From: an uncultured Rhodopila sp.
GTDB taxonomy: Bacteria; Pseudomonadota; Alphaproteobacteria; Acetobacterales; Acetobacteraceae
Length of the DNA stretch: 64,000 nt
Assembly: GCA_903851415.1 (NCBI GenBank)
Contig: CAINOE010000209.1
Coordinates: 1-64,000, forward strand
Direction of reading: 5' to 3'
Shown here: positions 7,724-16,101 of the stretch, one piece after another
Layout: each line of letters opens with the position of its first letter
Position numbering within the stretch: position 1 is the stretch's first letter
The notes under the pieces: model-generated
What the model saw: only the letters and a program-made list of their open reading frames with translations
Database searches by the model: none
Told to the model about the DNA's origin: nothing
Position numbers and translations under genes: made by a program

Positions 7724-8926
7724 TCAGTTGCCTGCCTCGGCGATCCCGCTTGCGGCCGGCTCAGGCAAACCGATACGGCCCGTGCCGGGACACTCCGTGC
7801 CATCGCCGCCCTCCCGCGCGCGTTCGATCGCATCGAGCACCAGATCGGTTGCCCGCATCTTTGTCAGCCGGCAATACTGTGTCTCGGTGCTGACGAACGT
7901 GCCGGTCTCCGCCATCTTGTTGACCGGCTCGCCGCCGCCGCAGACGCTGAAGTACTGGCAGGTTTCCCGGCACATCTCCACGCCCGCCCGGATGTCCCGC
8001 AGCATGCGCGCGAGACCCGGGCGGTTTGGAAGATCGACAAGGGCGTCGCGATTGATGTTGCCGAGCAGGTAGTCATCGTAGCCGGGGTTCTTCAGGCCGA
8101 GCAGCTCGGGCGAAAATGTCGAAAGATTTCCCGCCCAGTCCATGCTGACGATGGCAAACGGCTCGACCATCTGATTGCCGATGGGCGTAGCGTCTGGCCG
8201 GATCACCTGCCCGACCGCCTGCTCGATCTCGCGGATGAAGTCGAGACAGCCCGGCCGGCTTGCCGAAAGCCGCCAGAACTCCTGCAGGAAATTGTAGTAT
8301 GCCGCTTCGATGCCGGCATCCGCCAATGACTGCGAGACATGATCGCCCTCGGATTCCTCGACGTTGAAGCAAACCTCCCTGATTCCCTCCGCCACGTAGA
8401 AATCGAACATCTCGCGCGGGGCCGCCATGCTTTCCGCTGAGAGAACCGAGATGACGTGGAACGGGACGCCGGCCCGGCGCAGCGCCCGGATTCCCGCAAT
8501 CGTTTCGTCGAACGTGCCGCGGCCGGACCGCGTCAACCGGTTGCGGTCGTGGAAGCGGCGAGGTCCGTCGATGCTGACGCCGACATTGATCTTTTCCTCG
8601 GCAAAGAAGGCGCACCAGGTATCGTCGATCAGCATTCCGTTGGTCTGGAAGGCATGGCTGACCGTCAGTCCGGCGGGCTTCAGCCGATCGATCATTCGGA
8701 AGGCGCTCCGGTAGAACGCGGGGCGGAGCACCAGGGGTTCACCCGCGTGCCACACCACCGGAAGACACTCATCAAGCCAACCCGACGCGAAGACCTGCGA
8801 GAACAGGTTAAGCAGCGTCTGTTCCGAGACGACGTCTTTCGAGTTCCGGCCGGGGAGATAACAGTAGGTGCAGTTGATGTTGCAGAACGGGGTTGGCTGG
8901 ATGACCAGCAGCTCGATCCCGGGCAT
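7724..8926 (-). CDS. grrM: Radical SAM/SPASM cyclophane maturase GrrM
   Basis: A 400-aa radical SAM enzyme. The CX3CX2C cluster motif is at residues 15-22 (FCNINCTYCYLP). A SPASM-type auxiliary cluster region lies near residues 316-345 (CRETCQYFSVCGGGEPVNK, then a further TQYC). The length, the N-terminal IELLVIQPTPFCNINC and the partner peptide fit GrrM/OscB enzymes. Those enzymes link an aromatic residue to the beta carbon of the residue two positions later, forming three-residue cyclophanes. ATG 8926 follows GGAG by six bases; GTG 8938 is possible but weaker. The precursor gene grrA ends 36 nt upstream. Confidence 0.9.
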   Translation of the reverse strand: MPGIELLVIQPTPFCNINCTYCYLPGRNSKDVVSEQTLLNLFSQVFASGWLDECLPVVWHAGEPLVLRPAFYRSAFRMIDRLKPAGLTVSHAFQTNGMLIDDTWCAFFAEEKINVGVSIDGPRRFHDRNRLTRSGRGTFDETIAGIRALRRAGVPFHVISVLSAESMAAPREMFDFYVAEGIREVCFNVEESEGDHVSQSLADAGIEAAYYNFLQEFWRLSASRPGCLDFIREIEQAVGQVIRPDATPIGNQMVEPFAIVSMDWAGNLSTFSPELLGLKNPGYDDYLLGNINRDALVDLPNRPGLARMLRDIRAGVEMCRETCQYFSVCGGGEPVNKMAETGTFVSTETQYCRLTKMRATDLVLDAIERAREGGDGTECPGTGRIGLPEPAASGIAEAGN

Positions 8927-8962
8927 GGCGGACTCCACTGGCTGCCGGCCTCGGCCGCGGGC

Positions 8963-9301
8963 TCACCAGTTGCGCCAGAAATTGTTCCAGTTCGGCCAGG
9001 CGTTGCGCCAGTTGTTCCAGGGCGCCCCCCAACCCGGCCGGACCACCCGGCGCCCCCAGTTGTTCCAGCGATTGCCCCATACGAGATGAAAGTCGCGGTT
9101 GGCCTGCCTGGAGATTTCCCCGGGTCCGGCCACGACAAAAGCGGCTTCGCGGATCGCCTTGAGGCGTTGAGATACCGGCGTGTCAGGCGAGGCCGGCCGC
9201 TCCGCCGCGGAGGCCGGGAGCGCTGAGCCGAGCAACAGGGATGCGCCGACCGCGCCCATCGGGATGAGTTTGGACATAATGCGGAAATATTTCCGTTTCA
9301 T
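8963..9301 (-). CDS. grrA: GrrA-type cyclophane RiPP precursor
   Basis: A 112-aa precursor with a signal-like hydrophobic segment (MGAVGASLLLGSALPASA, about residues 15-32), a leader of about 40 residues, and a Trp/Asn-rich core from about residue 73. The core holds seven W-x-N triplets (WGN, WNN, WNN, WRN, WPN, WNN, WRN) plus WGR and WGA, and ends in W. Aromatic-x-polar triplets are the substrates of three-residue cyclophane-forming radical SAM enzymes. GGGAG lies six bases before the ATG. It is the first gene of the operon with grrM. Most described Grr precursors are glycine-rich; this core is dominated by Trp and Asn. Confidence 0.88.
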   Translation of the reverse strand: MKRKYFRIMSKLIPMGAVGASLLLGSALPASAAERPASPDTPVSQRLKAIREAAFVVAGPGEISRQANRDFHLVWGNRWNNWGRRVVRPGWGAPWNNWRNAWPNWNNFWRNW

Positions 9302-9746
9302 CCGATTCTCCCAATCGCGTGATCGCCGCGCCAGCGACCTGCATTTTTTGCTGGATCAGAACTCAGTAAACTGGAATTGGAGGCTTTCTGTCCACCATTA
9401 TTCTTATCAGCAGGGCGAAATCTCGCCATCCTGCTGGGCGAAACCATCCGGATTCAGGAACTACCATTTCGCCTGCGACGATCGCAACTGCTGTTTGACC
9501 GACCCCGGCGCCCTTCTCCATCAGCTTTGCGTTACCGCATGCTTGCGCATGTCGTGACCAAAGGGCAACTATGTCGCAATCGCGCCTGAACGGATGAGCC
9601 TGCCCGGCCGCCGCCGCCCCTCCCGGCCGGCTCTGCTGCTTCCGGCACCGCTCAGCCGGCATCCGCGAGTGCCGTGCCCACGGCTGCGGCCGCACGCCAT
9701 TCCGATGCCGGCTCCCGCCGGACGGCTGCGCGCCCGGATCGATCGT
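9302..9746. other. Intergenic stretch upstream of grrA
   Basis: The segment nearest grrA is AT-richer than its surroundings and probably holds the operon promoter, but no clear -35/-10 pair stands out. The rest, which lies downstream of the minus-strand gene at 9747, contains a minus-strand frame of 110 codons (9363-9695) that lacks a recognisable domain and local codon bias, so I do not call it. Confidence 0.5.
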
Positions 9747-10361
9747 TCAGGGCCAGATCCCGACGATACGACGGCTGTACGAAGGCTGCTCGAGCACGCT
9801 GACGAGAAACGCGGCGACGTCGCCCGGCACGATGGATTTCATACCGCCGGGGAATGTGGCGTGCTCGCGGTAACCGCGCGCGGGGCCGTCCTTGATCCAC
9901 GGACAGCCGGCGAGGGTCCAATCCAGCTCGGACGCGGTGACGATGGCGAAGGCGCCCTGATGGTCGCGAATCGCGTTGCCCACCGGCGTCAGACGCAGAA
10001 TGGCGATCGAGAGCGCGCCAAGCGGCGTTTTCGGCATCTGCGCCGTGCCCGATATCGCGACGTAGCGGCGCACGCCGCCCGCGTGCATCGCAGCCGCGAT
10101 CACGCGCGCAGTGTCGGTGACGATGGTCGAGGGCTTCAGCGGATCGGCGCCGACCGCGTTCACCACGGCATCGATCCCGCCGGAGAGCGCGGCCACCAAG
10201 GTCTCCTGCCGGGCGATATCGCCCGGAGCGACGTGCGCAGGCCGGAGCTTCAGCCGCGCCGGATCACGCACGAAGGCCGTGACCTCGTGCCCGGCCTCGC
10301 TCGCGCGCCGCGCCACTTCGGTACCCACCCGTCCGGTGGCGCCAAGCACCAGCACGCGCAT
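9747..10361 (-). CDS. NAD(P)-binding Rossmann protein (atypical SDR/NmrA-like)
   Basis: A 204-aa cytoplasmic protein. The N-terminal GATGRVG (residues 7-13) is the glycine-rich dinucleotide motif of NmrA/HSCARG-like and BVR-B-like atypical SDRs. The domain continues with FVRDPARL (cofactor ribose contact), the acidic DIARQ after the third strand, VVNAVGA, and a C-terminal WTLAGCPWIKDGP loop typical of SDR_a5-type flavin or biliverdin reductase-like proteins. No catalytic YxxxK is present, as usual for this subgroup. It is divergent from the oxidoreductase at 10707. The substrate is unknown. Confidence 0.8.
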   Translation of the reverse strand: MRVLVLGATGRVGTEVARRASEAGHEVTAFVRDPARLKLRPAHVAPGDIARQETLVAALSGGIDAVVNAVGADPLKPSTIVTDTARVIAAAMHAGGVRRYVAISGTAQMPKTPLGALSIAILRLTPVGNAIRDHQGAFAIVTASELDWTLAGCPWIKDGPARGYREHATFPGGMKSIVPGDVAAFLVSVLEQPSYSRRIVGIWP

Positions 10362-10706
10362 CCTGCCTGTTCCCTGTTCCAGTCAATTACAAAATACGTG
10401 TCTATGACCTCTGCTGGAACAGCGCCCTGTAGCCTTTGTCAATTCCGGCGCCTGCGACGTTTTGGTGACAGAAACTGATCGCGGGGATGGGGGTCCCCCC
10501 GCATTACGATACCGATCAGCCTGAACCTTGAAACCGTCAAGGTTACCAGCGCCGGCACGATGCGGCCACGCAGGGCTCGGCGCCAGATTTCTCTGCGCCA
10601 CACTACGGCGATCACGGAACAATGTCTTCCAGCGGCGTCATATTCGTGTTTGCCATGGCTCCGCCGAGGCGAATACGATCGCCGTCATGCTTGAGGAGGC
10701 GTTCCG
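10362..10706. other. Divergent promoter region
   Basis: This region separates the minus-strand Rossmann protein gene from the plus-strand MDR oxidoreductase gene and must carry both promoters. An AT-rich patch near 10385-10410 lies close to the Rossmann gene start. No strong operator palindrome was seen. Confidence 0.4.
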
Positions 10707-11732
10707 ATGACCGAGAGCAAAAACCGGCAGTGGCTTCTGAACAGCCGTCCCGACGGCGGGCTCACCGGGAATGAATTTCGCTGGCATGAGGCGCCGGTTC
10801 CGCAGCCTGCGGATGGGCAGGTGCTGATTCGGAATCTCTGGCTGTCGTTCGATCCCACGCAGCGCGGCTGGATGGCACGCGACACCTACCTCCCGATGGT
10901 TCCGCTTGGCGATGTCATGCGTGCCGCGGCGGTGGGACAGGTGCTCGAGTCGCGCCATCCCGGGTTTGCACCGGGAGACCTCGTTCAGGGCGCGTTCGGC
11001 TGGCAGGATTACATCGCAACCGACGGCCAGGGCTTTACGGCTATGCGCAAGCTGCCGCCGGGTGTTCCGCCGAACCTTGCGTTAAGCCTGTTCGGCATCA
11101 CCGGCCCCACCGCGTATTTCGGGATAATCGACATCGGCCAGGTCAAGGCCGGCGAAACCGTCGTGGTTTCCGGCGCCGCCGGCAGCACGGGATCGGTTGC
11201 CGGTCAGATCGCCAGGATTCATGGCTGCCGCGTTATCGGCACCGCCGGGGGCGCGGCCAAGTGCGACTGGCTCGTCAAAGAGGCGGGTTTCGACGCTGCG
11301 ATAGACTACAAGAGCGAAGACGTCGGCGTTCGGCTTTCGGCGCTTTGTCCCAACGGGATTGACGTCTTCTTCGACAACGTCGGGGGAACCGTGCTGAACG
11401 AAGTGCTGGCGCGCATCAACCGCAAAGCGCGGATCGTGCTGTGTGGCGGAATAGCCGGCTACAACGATACCGCGCCGCCGCCAGGACCATCAAACTACCT
11501 CAACCTTATCGTCCAGCGCGGGCGCATGGAGGGCTTTATTGTCCTCGACTTCGCCCCCCGTTTTCCCGAAGCGATCGCCGCGCTCGGCCGCTGGCGACAG
11601 GAAGGCCGCCTGGTGCAGAAGGAGGACGTGGCGATCGGTCTCGAGAATGCTCCACGGACTTTGATGCGCCTCTTCACCGGCGAGAATTTCGGCAAGCAGC
11701 TTCTCAGGATTGCCGATCCGCCTCTGGCGTGA
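10707..11732 (+). CDS. NADP-dependent medium-chain oxidoreductase, CurA/PTGR-like
   Basis: A 341-aa zinc-independent MDR enzyme. The N-terminus (SKNRQWLLNSRPDGGLT) and the LSFDPTQRGWM segment are typical of the curcumin reductase / leukotriene B4 12-hydroxydehydrogenase group, which reduces alpha,beta-unsaturated ketones and aldehydes with NADPH. The Rossmann motif VVSGAAGSTGSVAGQIA lies near residues 152-168. DVFFDNVGG and GFIVLDF are further family markers. GAGGAGG lies eight bases before the ATG. No functional link to the neighbours is visible. Confidence 0.88.
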   Translation: MTESKNRQWLLNSRPDGGLTGNEFRWHEAPVPQPADGQVLIRNLWLSFDPTQRGWMARDTYLPMVPLGDVMRAAAVGQVLESRHPGFAPGDLVQGAFGWQDYIATDGQGFTAMRKLPPGVPPNLALSLFGITGPTAYFGIIDIGQVKAGETVVVSGAAGSTGSVAGQIARIHGCRVIGTAGGAAKCDWLVKEAGFDAAIDYKSEDVGVRLSALCPNGIDVFFDNVGGTVLNEVLARINRKARIVLCGGIAGYNDTAPPPGPSNYLNLIVQRGRMEGFIVLDFAPRFPEAIAALGRWRQEGRLVQKEDVAIGLENAPRTLMRLFTGENFGKQLLRIADPPLA

Positions 11733-11994
11733 GTGGCGGCGGAGTTGCTTGTCCAAACCTCGAAAAAGCAAGATCGTGCTCACAACGATCGTGATCGCGA
11801 GCCCGCCATCAGTGTGAAGTGCCTCACAGCACTCACTGCCAGCCGGGTCAATTCTGCGGACACCCCGCGAATGCAGCCGACAGGGCGATGGCGACAAACC
11901 ATCAGACACCCGGCGCAGGGAAGTACTACTACCCGTCGATGCTCTCCTTACTCCAAAGTCCGGCACGCTTTTTACCCGGGCATATGAGGCAATC

Positions 11995-13248
11995 ATGCAG
12001 TCACTAAACAATACGTTGATCGACTACGGCGGAGCGATTACCGATGCCCGGGGAAACATTTGGACCATCACCGCCGGCGGCCAGGTCGCGATCAACGGCG
12101 CACCGGATCCCGGGACCGCGAATGTCACCCACCTGGCTTACGCCAACGGCCTGGTATGGCAGGAGAATAGCAACAACCTGTGGTGGTCGAAAGCCTCGCC
12201 ATCGGCGCCGTGGGATCCTCCTTACGGAACGCCGGCCGTGCCGGTTACCATTTATCCCTCCCCGGACGATTCGGTGCTGGGCGCGCCAACGCCCGCGTCA
12301 CAGTCCGCCATCACGGATCAGAGCGCCAACCAGTGGACCATTGCCAACGGCCAGGTGGTGGTGAACGGCATCGCTGATCCCACCACCGCGAATGTCATTC
12401 AGCTCGCCTATGTCGGAGGGCAGATCTGGCAAGAAAACAGCCAGGGCCTATGGTGGTACAAGACGGCGCCTGCCGACGGTTGGAACGGCGGCTACGGAAT
12501 CGCCAGCAGTCCGATTGGCAGCACTTATTACGTTGCGAACAACCCATACGACCAGGCCACCATCGAAGTCGGCCAGGTTGCGGTCCAGGAGCCAACGACA
12601 CCGCCGAATGCGTTGGCCGCAGTGGTGACGGCCGGGTTCGTCGCCGATGGCACGCCGATCGGCATCAGCGCGTCCGGCGCGGAGATCATCGTCGACGGCG
12701 ACAGCAGCCTGACCAATGGCGCGACCCTCACGCTGTTGGGCGCCTATCGCACACCCGGCCCGATTTACTCGGCCACCGAGAACAATGGCGCCATGACGCT
12801 GTCGGGTTCAACCGCCCATCTCGGCGCTCTGAGCGGCACAGGATCGATCGACGCCTCCAGCCGGAGCTCGCTCGATATCCAGACATCCAGCGTTGGCGAA
12901 ACGATCCGGCTTCAGTCGTCGCATCTGACGATTGGCGGACAAGGCGGGCTTGGCGCCGGCGCCGGTCCGGCTGGAGGCATGTCTTTTCTGGCGTCCATCA
13001 CGATGGACGATAGCCCGTCCAGTGGCATCACGCTCGCCAACACGCTGGCTACCAGGATGGTCCTGAACGAGACCGGCGGATCCCTGCAAGAGGTGGTTCT
13101 TTATAACGGCGCCACCGAGGTCGCGGATCTGAAAATCAGTGGCCCTGCGCAAGTCTACGCTGAGCAGCAGATGGCGGGGTCGACGCCTTATGTTGAGCTG
13201 GTCACCCAGCCCGTGCCCTATGGCCTGCCGGCGACAGTCCAAAGCTGA
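11995..13248 (+). CDS. Repeat-containing beta-rich protein, probably surface or secreted
   Basis: A 417-aa protein without a recognised enzyme domain. Two tandem copies of a roughly 65-residue module occupy about residues 13-75 and 105-165. Each runs A-I-T-D ... W-T-I ... G-Q-V ... N-G ... D-P, then A-N-V, L-A-Y, W-Q-E-N-S, and L-W-W. The C-terminal half is Ser/Thr/Gly-rich with parallel beta-helix-like strands (GAMTLSGSTAHLGALSGTGSI), as in secreted adhesin-like proteins. There is no classical signal peptide, so a non-Sec route such as type I secretion would be needed if it is exported; no RTX nonapeptides were seen. GAGG lies six bases before ATG 11995. The W-rich modules may bind carbohydrate. 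Confidence 0.7.
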   Translation: MQSLNNTLIDYGGAITDARGNIWTITAGGQVAINGAPDPGTANVTHLAYANGLVWQENSNNLWWSKASPSAPWDPPYGTPAVPVTIYPSPDDSVLGAPTPASQSAITDQSANQWTIANGQVVVNGIADPTTANVIQLAYVGGQIWQENSQGLWWYKTAPADGWNGGYGIASSPIGSTYYVANNPYDQATIEVGQVAVQEPTTPPNALAAVVTAGFVADGTPIGISASGAEIIVDGDSSLTNGATLTLLGAYRTPGPIYSATENNGAMTLSGSTAHLGALSGTGSIDASSRSSLDIQTSSVGETIRLQSSHLTIGGQGGLGAGAGPAGGMSFLASITMDDSPSSGITLANTLATRMVLNETGGSLQEVVLYNGATEVADLKISGPAQVYAEQQMAGSTPYVELVTQPVPYGLPATVQS

Positions 13249-13286
13249 ACCGGCGGAAGGCGCTCGATCCGCTGCCCCGCTGGTGG

Positions 13287-14186
13287 TTATGGCAGCTCTC
13301 CCTGAGGGTCTGACAGCAACAGCGATAGGAAAGCCTGCGCGGCGCCGGAAGGTCGTTTGTCGCGCCGCTGGAGAACGAACCATTGGCGCATAACCGGAAA
13401 ACCCTCGACTGGCAAAATAATGAGGCGCCGGGTTTCAAGTTCCAGCTCTATCGTCTGCGCCGGTACGATGCCGATCCCAAGACCGGCCTGCACGGCCTGC
13501 TTGATCGCTTCGTTGCTGCTTAATTCGCAGCCCGGACGGTAGGACAGCTTATTGGCTGCGAAATGCCGTTCGATTGTCGCACGCGTGCCTGATCCCGGCT
13601 CACGCAGCAGCAATGTCTCATCCTCCAGCCGGCTGAGCGCGATCGGACCGGTTTCGGCCAAGGGGTGGTGCGGCGCGGCGATCACGACGAGTGGATTGTT
13701 CATGAAGTTCTGCGCGTCGGTATCCGCGTGATCCGGCGGCTGGCCGGTGATGGCGAGATCGGCCTGATTGTCGGAGAGCGCGTTGAGCACAGCATCGCGG
13801 TTGACCACCTGCAGGCTTATGCGCACACCCGGGTGCTGCCGGGTGAACGTAGCGATCAGTTTCGGCAGGAAATAAATCGCGGTGGAGACGACGGCGAGGC
13901 GGAGCACCCCGCGTTCCAGCCCGCGCAACTGGTCCATCGCGGCCCTCAGGTCCATGACCTGGGCGTTGATCCTGACCGCGTGGTTGCGCAATTCCTGGCC
14001 GGCTTCCGTAAGGCAGAGCCGCTTGCCGATCTGATCGATCAGCGGCAACCCGATCTGATCCTCAAGCTGCTTGACCTGCATGGAGACGGCCGGCTGGGTC
14101 AGGAGGAGATCTCCGGCCGCGCGCGAAATGGAGGCGTGCCGCGCCACAGCCTCAAAAATTCGCAATTGACGCAGCGTGATGTTCAT
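13287..14186 (-). CDS. LysR-family regulator, CbbR-like
   Basis: A 299-aa LysR-type transcription factor. The N-terminal winged helix-turn-helix (residues 1-60, RQLRIFEAVARHASISRAA) and the linker are followed by a periplasmic-binding-like effector domain. Sequence features (LTQPAVSMQVKQLE, FLPKLIATFTRQHPGV, LAITGQPP) resemble CbbR/RbcR regulators, which sense metabolites of CO2 fixation. It is transcribed divergently from dabB with a 307-bp gap that contains a tripartite TNA-N8-TAA-N7-TGA element at 14321-14344. The same element recurs upstream of the carboxylase operon. No Calvin-cycle gene is in the window, so it probably controls carbon uptake and the 3-hydroxypropionate module. Confidence 0.88.
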   Translation of the reverse strand: MNITLRQLRIFEAVARHASISRAAGDLLLTQPAVSMQVKQLEDQIGLPLIDQIGKRLCLTEAGQELRNHAVRINAQVMDLRAAMDQLRGLERGVLRLAVVSTAIYFLPKLIATFTRQHPGVRISLQVVNRDAVLNALSDNQADLAITGQPPDHADTDAQNFMNNPLVVIAAPHHPLAETGPIALSRLEDETLLLREPGSGTRATIERHFAANKLSYRPGCELSSNEAIKQAVQAGLGIGIVPAQTIELELETRRLIILPVEGFPVMRQWFVLQRRDKRPSGAAQAFLSLLLSDPQGELP

Positions 14187-14493
14187 CCCGACCCTTCCCC
14201 CGATGCGAATTTTCCGCTTCGTCTATCATACACGGAGCAGTGATGGAAAGGCGGAGGTTTCGTTATTCCGGGGTCAGTTTCATTGATCTCCATGACTCGG
14301 GAATGCAACATCAGACGCGTTGATGAAAGCATAAAAACTTCTGAATATCCGTCCTGGCCGTGATTGCTATGACGTCGCGCGATCCGGTTGCCGCGCCGAT
14401 CGCCGCCGGGATGGCCGGGGAATGTCCGAAGCGTGCGTGCCCATCCCCCGAGCGCAGCTTGCGCTTGCATCGACTTCAGCGCCGGAGGCTTGA
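14187..14493. other. LysR-dabB divergent control region
   Basis: A gap of 307 bp between divergent genes. It contains the LysR-type element at 14321-14348. Its AT content around 14320-14350 is clearly higher than the surroundings, consistent with a promoter/operator region for dabBA, the regulator gene, or both. Confidence 0.5.
14321..14348 (+). promoter_or_regulatory. Putative CbbR-like operator upstream of dabBA
   Basis: TGA (14321-14323), 8 bp, TAA (14332-14334), 7 bp, TGA (14342-14344), followed by ATATC. This matches the TNA-N7/8-TNA pattern known for CbbR-type LysR sites. A nearly identical element, including an identical 11-bp block TTCTGAATATC, occurs at 18826-18853 before the carboxylase operon. 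Confidence 0.6.
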
Positions 14494-16101
14494 ATGGTTG
14501 CAACCTCTCTCTGGCTTGCGGCGGCCGGTCCGGTTTCCCTCGCGGGCGTCGGGATCCATGCCGCGCGGAATCCAAACGTGCCCGTTCGCCGCATCACCTG
14601 GCTGGCCGAGGCCGCGGCCCTGCTGGCACTCGCCGCGGCGCTGGCAACCGCCGCGGCTGTGGCGGTGCATGGCAGTCTGCAATCTTCCACGCTGGGCCTG
14701 TCTGGTATCGGCTTCAGCCTCTATGCCGATCGGCTGAGCGCGGTGATGGTGTGCCTTGTCGCGTTCGTCGGCGCGATCGTTGTGGCCTATAGCCGCACCT
14801 ACATGGATGGCGACCCCGGCCATGCGCGGTTCACCGGCCGCCTTTGCATCACGCTGTCCGCGGTATTGCTGGTGATCCTGGCCGGCAACCTTTTGCTGTT
14901 CACGGTGGCCTGGTTCTGCACAAGCCTGGCTTTGAACCGGCTCTTGCTGTTCTATCCCGAACGGCCGGCCGCATTGCTCGCGGCACGCAAGAAATTCGTT
15001 GCAAGCCGGCTCGGAGATCTGTGCCTTATCGGCGCTTGCGTTCTGCTGTACCGCGCGTTCGGCAGCCTCGACTACGCGGCCATCTTTGCCGGCGCCGACA
15101 CGATGCGCGGTGTGGCGCAAACCCCGGCGGCGGCCCATGCCATCGCCATTCTGCTGGTTTGCACGGCGATGTTGAAATCCGCGCAGTTCCCCACCCATGG
15201 CTGGCTGATCGAAGTGATGGAGACGCCGACGCCGGTCTCGGCTCTGTTGCACGCCGGAATCATCAATGCCGGCGGCTTCCTTATTATCCGTTTCTCGGAC
15301 GTCATCACACTGTCGCTGCCGTCCCTGCACATGCTCGCTTTGCTTGGCGGCTTCACCGCGCTGTTCGGCTCGGTCGTGATGCTGACGCAGACATCCATCA
15401 AAGTGTCGCTCGCCTGGTCCACCGTGGCGCAGATGGGATTCATGATGCTGGAATGCGGGCTCGGCGCTTTCTCGGCCGCAACGCTGCACATCGTGGCGCA
15501 CTCCTTCTACAAGGCGCACGCGTTTCTTTCCTCGGGCAGCGTGATCGATATCTATCGCACATCGTTCACGCCGAACCCTGGCGGCAAGCCGCACAAGCTG
15601 CGCTGGATCTTCGCAATCGGCGGCGTGCTTGCCGTGACTTTCGTGTTCAGCGTGGCGACAGGCTACACCATCACCGCACAGCCCGGCGTATTCGCGCTCG
15701 GCGCCGTGCTGTTGCTCAGCCTGACGCACCTGGTCGCCAATGGCATCGACGAGCGGCCGAACGGCTATGTGGTCGGGCGCGTGCTGGCGATGGCCTGCTT
15801 CGTCGCAATCGGGTATTTCGGGCTGCAGTTCGGCTCCGATTACCTGCTGGACGGCTCGCTGCCGAAAGCGCAGCCGTTGCGCGGCCCGTTCGGAGTGCTG
15901 CTGGTGGCGATGATCGTCGGCTCTTACGCGGTCGTTATATTTTTGCAAGGCTCGGCCGCGAAGCATCAGGCGCAGCCGCGCTGGCAGGCGCTCTATGCGC
16001 ATGTGCATAGTGGCTTTTATGTGAACACTTTGGCCAACCGGCTGGTGCTGCAGTATTGGCCAAGACCCGCGCCGACGCGAAGCCCCGGAGCGCACGCATG
16101 A
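14494..16101 (+). CDS. dabB: Inorganic carbon transporter subunit DabB (NuoL/MrpA-like)
   Basis: A 535-aa polytopic membrane protein of the proton-conducting NuoL/NdhF/MrpA superfamily. Conserved segments include FVGAIVVAYSRTYMDGD, KSAQFPTHGWLIEVMETPTPVSALLHAG (the core antiporter motif with Lys and the PTPVSALLHAG loop) and AHSFYKAHAFLSSGSVID. It is not near other complex I genes. Its coupling to the DUF2309 protein downstream identifies it as DabB, which supplies the cation gradient-driven half of the DAB two-gene bicarbonate/CO2 accumulation system. The stop overlaps the dabA start in an ATGA. It is probably regulated by the divergent LysR protein. Confidence 0.92.
   Translation: MVATSLWLAAAGPVSLAGVGIHAARNPNVPVRRITWLAEAAALLALAAALATAAAVAVHGSLQSSTLGLSGIGFSLYADRLSAVMVCLVAFVGAIVVAYSRTYMDGDPGHARFTGRLCITLSAVLLVILAGNLLLFTVAWFCTSLALNRLLLFYPERPAALLAARKKFVASRLGDLCLIGACVLLYRAFGSLDYAAIFAGADTMRGVAQTPAAAHAIAILLVCTAMLKSAQFPTHGWLIEVMETPTPVSALLHAGIINAGGFLIIRFSDVITLSLPSLHMLALLGGFTALFGSVVMLTQTSIKVSLAWSTVAQMGFMMLECGLGAFSAATLHIVAHSFYKAHAFLSSGSVIDIYRTSFTPNPGGKPHKLRWIFAIGGVLAVTFVFSVATGYTITAQPGVFALGAVLLLSLTHLVANGIDERPNGYVVGRVLAMACFVAIGYFGLQFGSDYLLDGSLPKAQPLRGPFGVLLVAMIVGSYAVVIFLQGSAAKHQAQPRWQALYAHVHSGFYVNTLANRLVLQYWPRPAPTRSPGAHA

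Noticed and set aside
9363..9695. 110-codon minus-strand frame upstream of grrA
   Set aside because: No domain, no convincing start region, and atypical codon use; treated as intergenic.
13287..14186. Reading the CbbR-like regulator as proof of a Calvin cycle
   Set aside because: No RuBisCO or phosphoribulokinase gene is in the window. The linked carboxylation genes belong to the 3-hydroxypropionate pathway.
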